Below, one piece after another: positions 63,510 to 64,000 of a stretch of DNA of 64,000 bases. Both the position numbers and the translations under genes were made by a program. The first letter of the stretch is position 1. Each line of letters begins with the position of its first letter. This stretch comes from Thermaurantiacus tibetensis. Lineage in GTDB: Bacteria > Pseudomonadota > Alphaproteobacteria > Sphingomonadales > Sphingomonadaceae. The stretch covers positions 186,001-250,000 of the forward strand of contig NZ_JACHTM010000003.1 in the NCBI RefSeq assembly GCF_015354055.1. The letters run 5' to 3'. The notes under the pieces are model-generated. The model was not told where the DNA came from. It made no database searches and saw nothing but the letters and a program-made list of their open reading frames with translations.

Positions 63510-63941
63510 TCAGCCCTCCACCACTTCGAGGCCCATGGAGCGGGCGGAGCCCTCGATCGTGCGCATCGCCATCTCGATGTCGTGGGCGTTCAGGTCCTTC
63601 ATCTTGGCTTCCGCGATCTCGCGGATCTGCGCGCGGGTCACCTTGCCGACGCTGCCGCGCCCGGGCGTCTTCGACCCCGACTTGATCCCGGCCGCCCGCT
63701 TCAGGAACCAGCTCGCCGGCGGCGACTTGGTCACGAAGGTGAAGCTCTTGTCGGCATAGACGGTGATGACCGTCGGAATCGGCATCCCCTTCTCGAGGTT
63801 GGCGGTTGCGGCGTTGAACTGCTTGCAGAATTCCATGATGTTGACCTGGCGCTGGCCGAGCGCCGGGCCGATCGGCGGGCTGGGCGTCGCGCTGCCGGCC
63901 GCCACCTGCAGCTTGACGTAGCCGGTGATCTTCTTTGCCAT
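63510..63941 (-). CDS. rplK: Ribosomal protein uL11
   Basis: GTPase-centre protein, 143 residues. N-domain [37 protein letters not shown] with the proline-rich thiostrepton-site helix; C-domain binds 23S rRNA ([23 protein letters not shown]). The upstream 59 bases to the window edge hold only its ribosome site; nusG would be expected beyond. Confidence 0.97.
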   Translation of the reverse strand: MAKKITGYVKLQVAAGSATPSPPIGPALGQRQVNIMEFCKQFNAATANLEKGMPIPTVITVYADKSFTFVTKSPPASWFLKRAAGIKSGSKTPGRGSVGKVTRAQIREIAEAKMKDLNAHDIEMAMRTIEGSARSMGLEVVEG

Positions 63942-64000
63942 CTCTCACTCCATGTCCCGGGCCCTCCTGAAGCCGGAGCGGCCCGCTGCCTGGCGATCAT

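Overview
The window is a very GC-rich stretch of an alphaproteobacterial chromosome, most likely from Sphingomonadales. Pointers are a CcrM GANTC methyltransferase, a two-piece (circularly permuted) tmRNA, three PEP-CTERM proteins ending in the sphingomonad-style PEPxxWAML[IV]AGFGxxGxxxRRRR signal, a SspB adaptor, a ctaB/ctaG cytochrome oxidase cluster, and ornithine decarboxylase plus a deoxyhypusine-synthase-like enzyme suited to homospermidine synthesis. No insertion sequence, integrase, phage gene, CRISPR array, rRNA or ordinary tRNA was seen.

Left part (1-14 kb): a truncated histidine-rich TonB receptor, ccrM with four GANTC sites in its upstream gap, rnhB-thiD-glmM, a TSUP permease, two PEP-CTERM genes flanking ilvD, then a decayed patch. 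That patch holds a DUF3011 gene with an in-frame TGA and a Crp-type regulator with a stop and two frame changes. It is followed by DUF3253, an amino-acid permease, an orphan 2Fe-2S subunit and a dienoyl-CoA isomerase.

Middle (14.9-41 kb): the aa3 oxidase operon coxB-coxA-ctaB-small ORF-ctaG-coxC-SURF1 runs into thrC, an M16 protease, two methyltransferases and a permease. Then come an M23 peptidase, a SUV3-like helicase with an S4 protein, fdxA, an MFS transporter, cysK, a metallophosphoesterase, an aldehyde dehydrogenase, an exported leucyl aminopeptidase, and the overlapping minus-strand string dapF-mtaB-ftsY-yciB.

Right part (41-64 kb): an acyl carrier protein, the polyamine pair, the third PEP-CTERM gene, an RlmD/TrmA-type methyltransferase, sspB-gmk, tmRNA, a GT4 glycosyltransferase, and then rpoC-rpoB-rplL-rplJ and rplA-rplK on the minus strand. 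The usual rplKAJL-rpoBC block is split by a TonB-dependent receptor and about 1 kb of poorly coding DNA. rplJ has its own apparent promoter and an L10-type leader.

The strongest hidden signal is regulatory. All three PEP-CTERM genes share one promoter layout with no spacing variation: a TGTCAA-N5-TTGACA-type palindrome, 22 nt, an 11-nt box TAA[CG]CCT[TC]TG[AG], 20 nt, then a near-perfect sigma-54 -24/-12 element. This implies a common NtrC-class activator (PrsR is the obvious candidate, not encoded here) and gives a searchable signature for the regulon.
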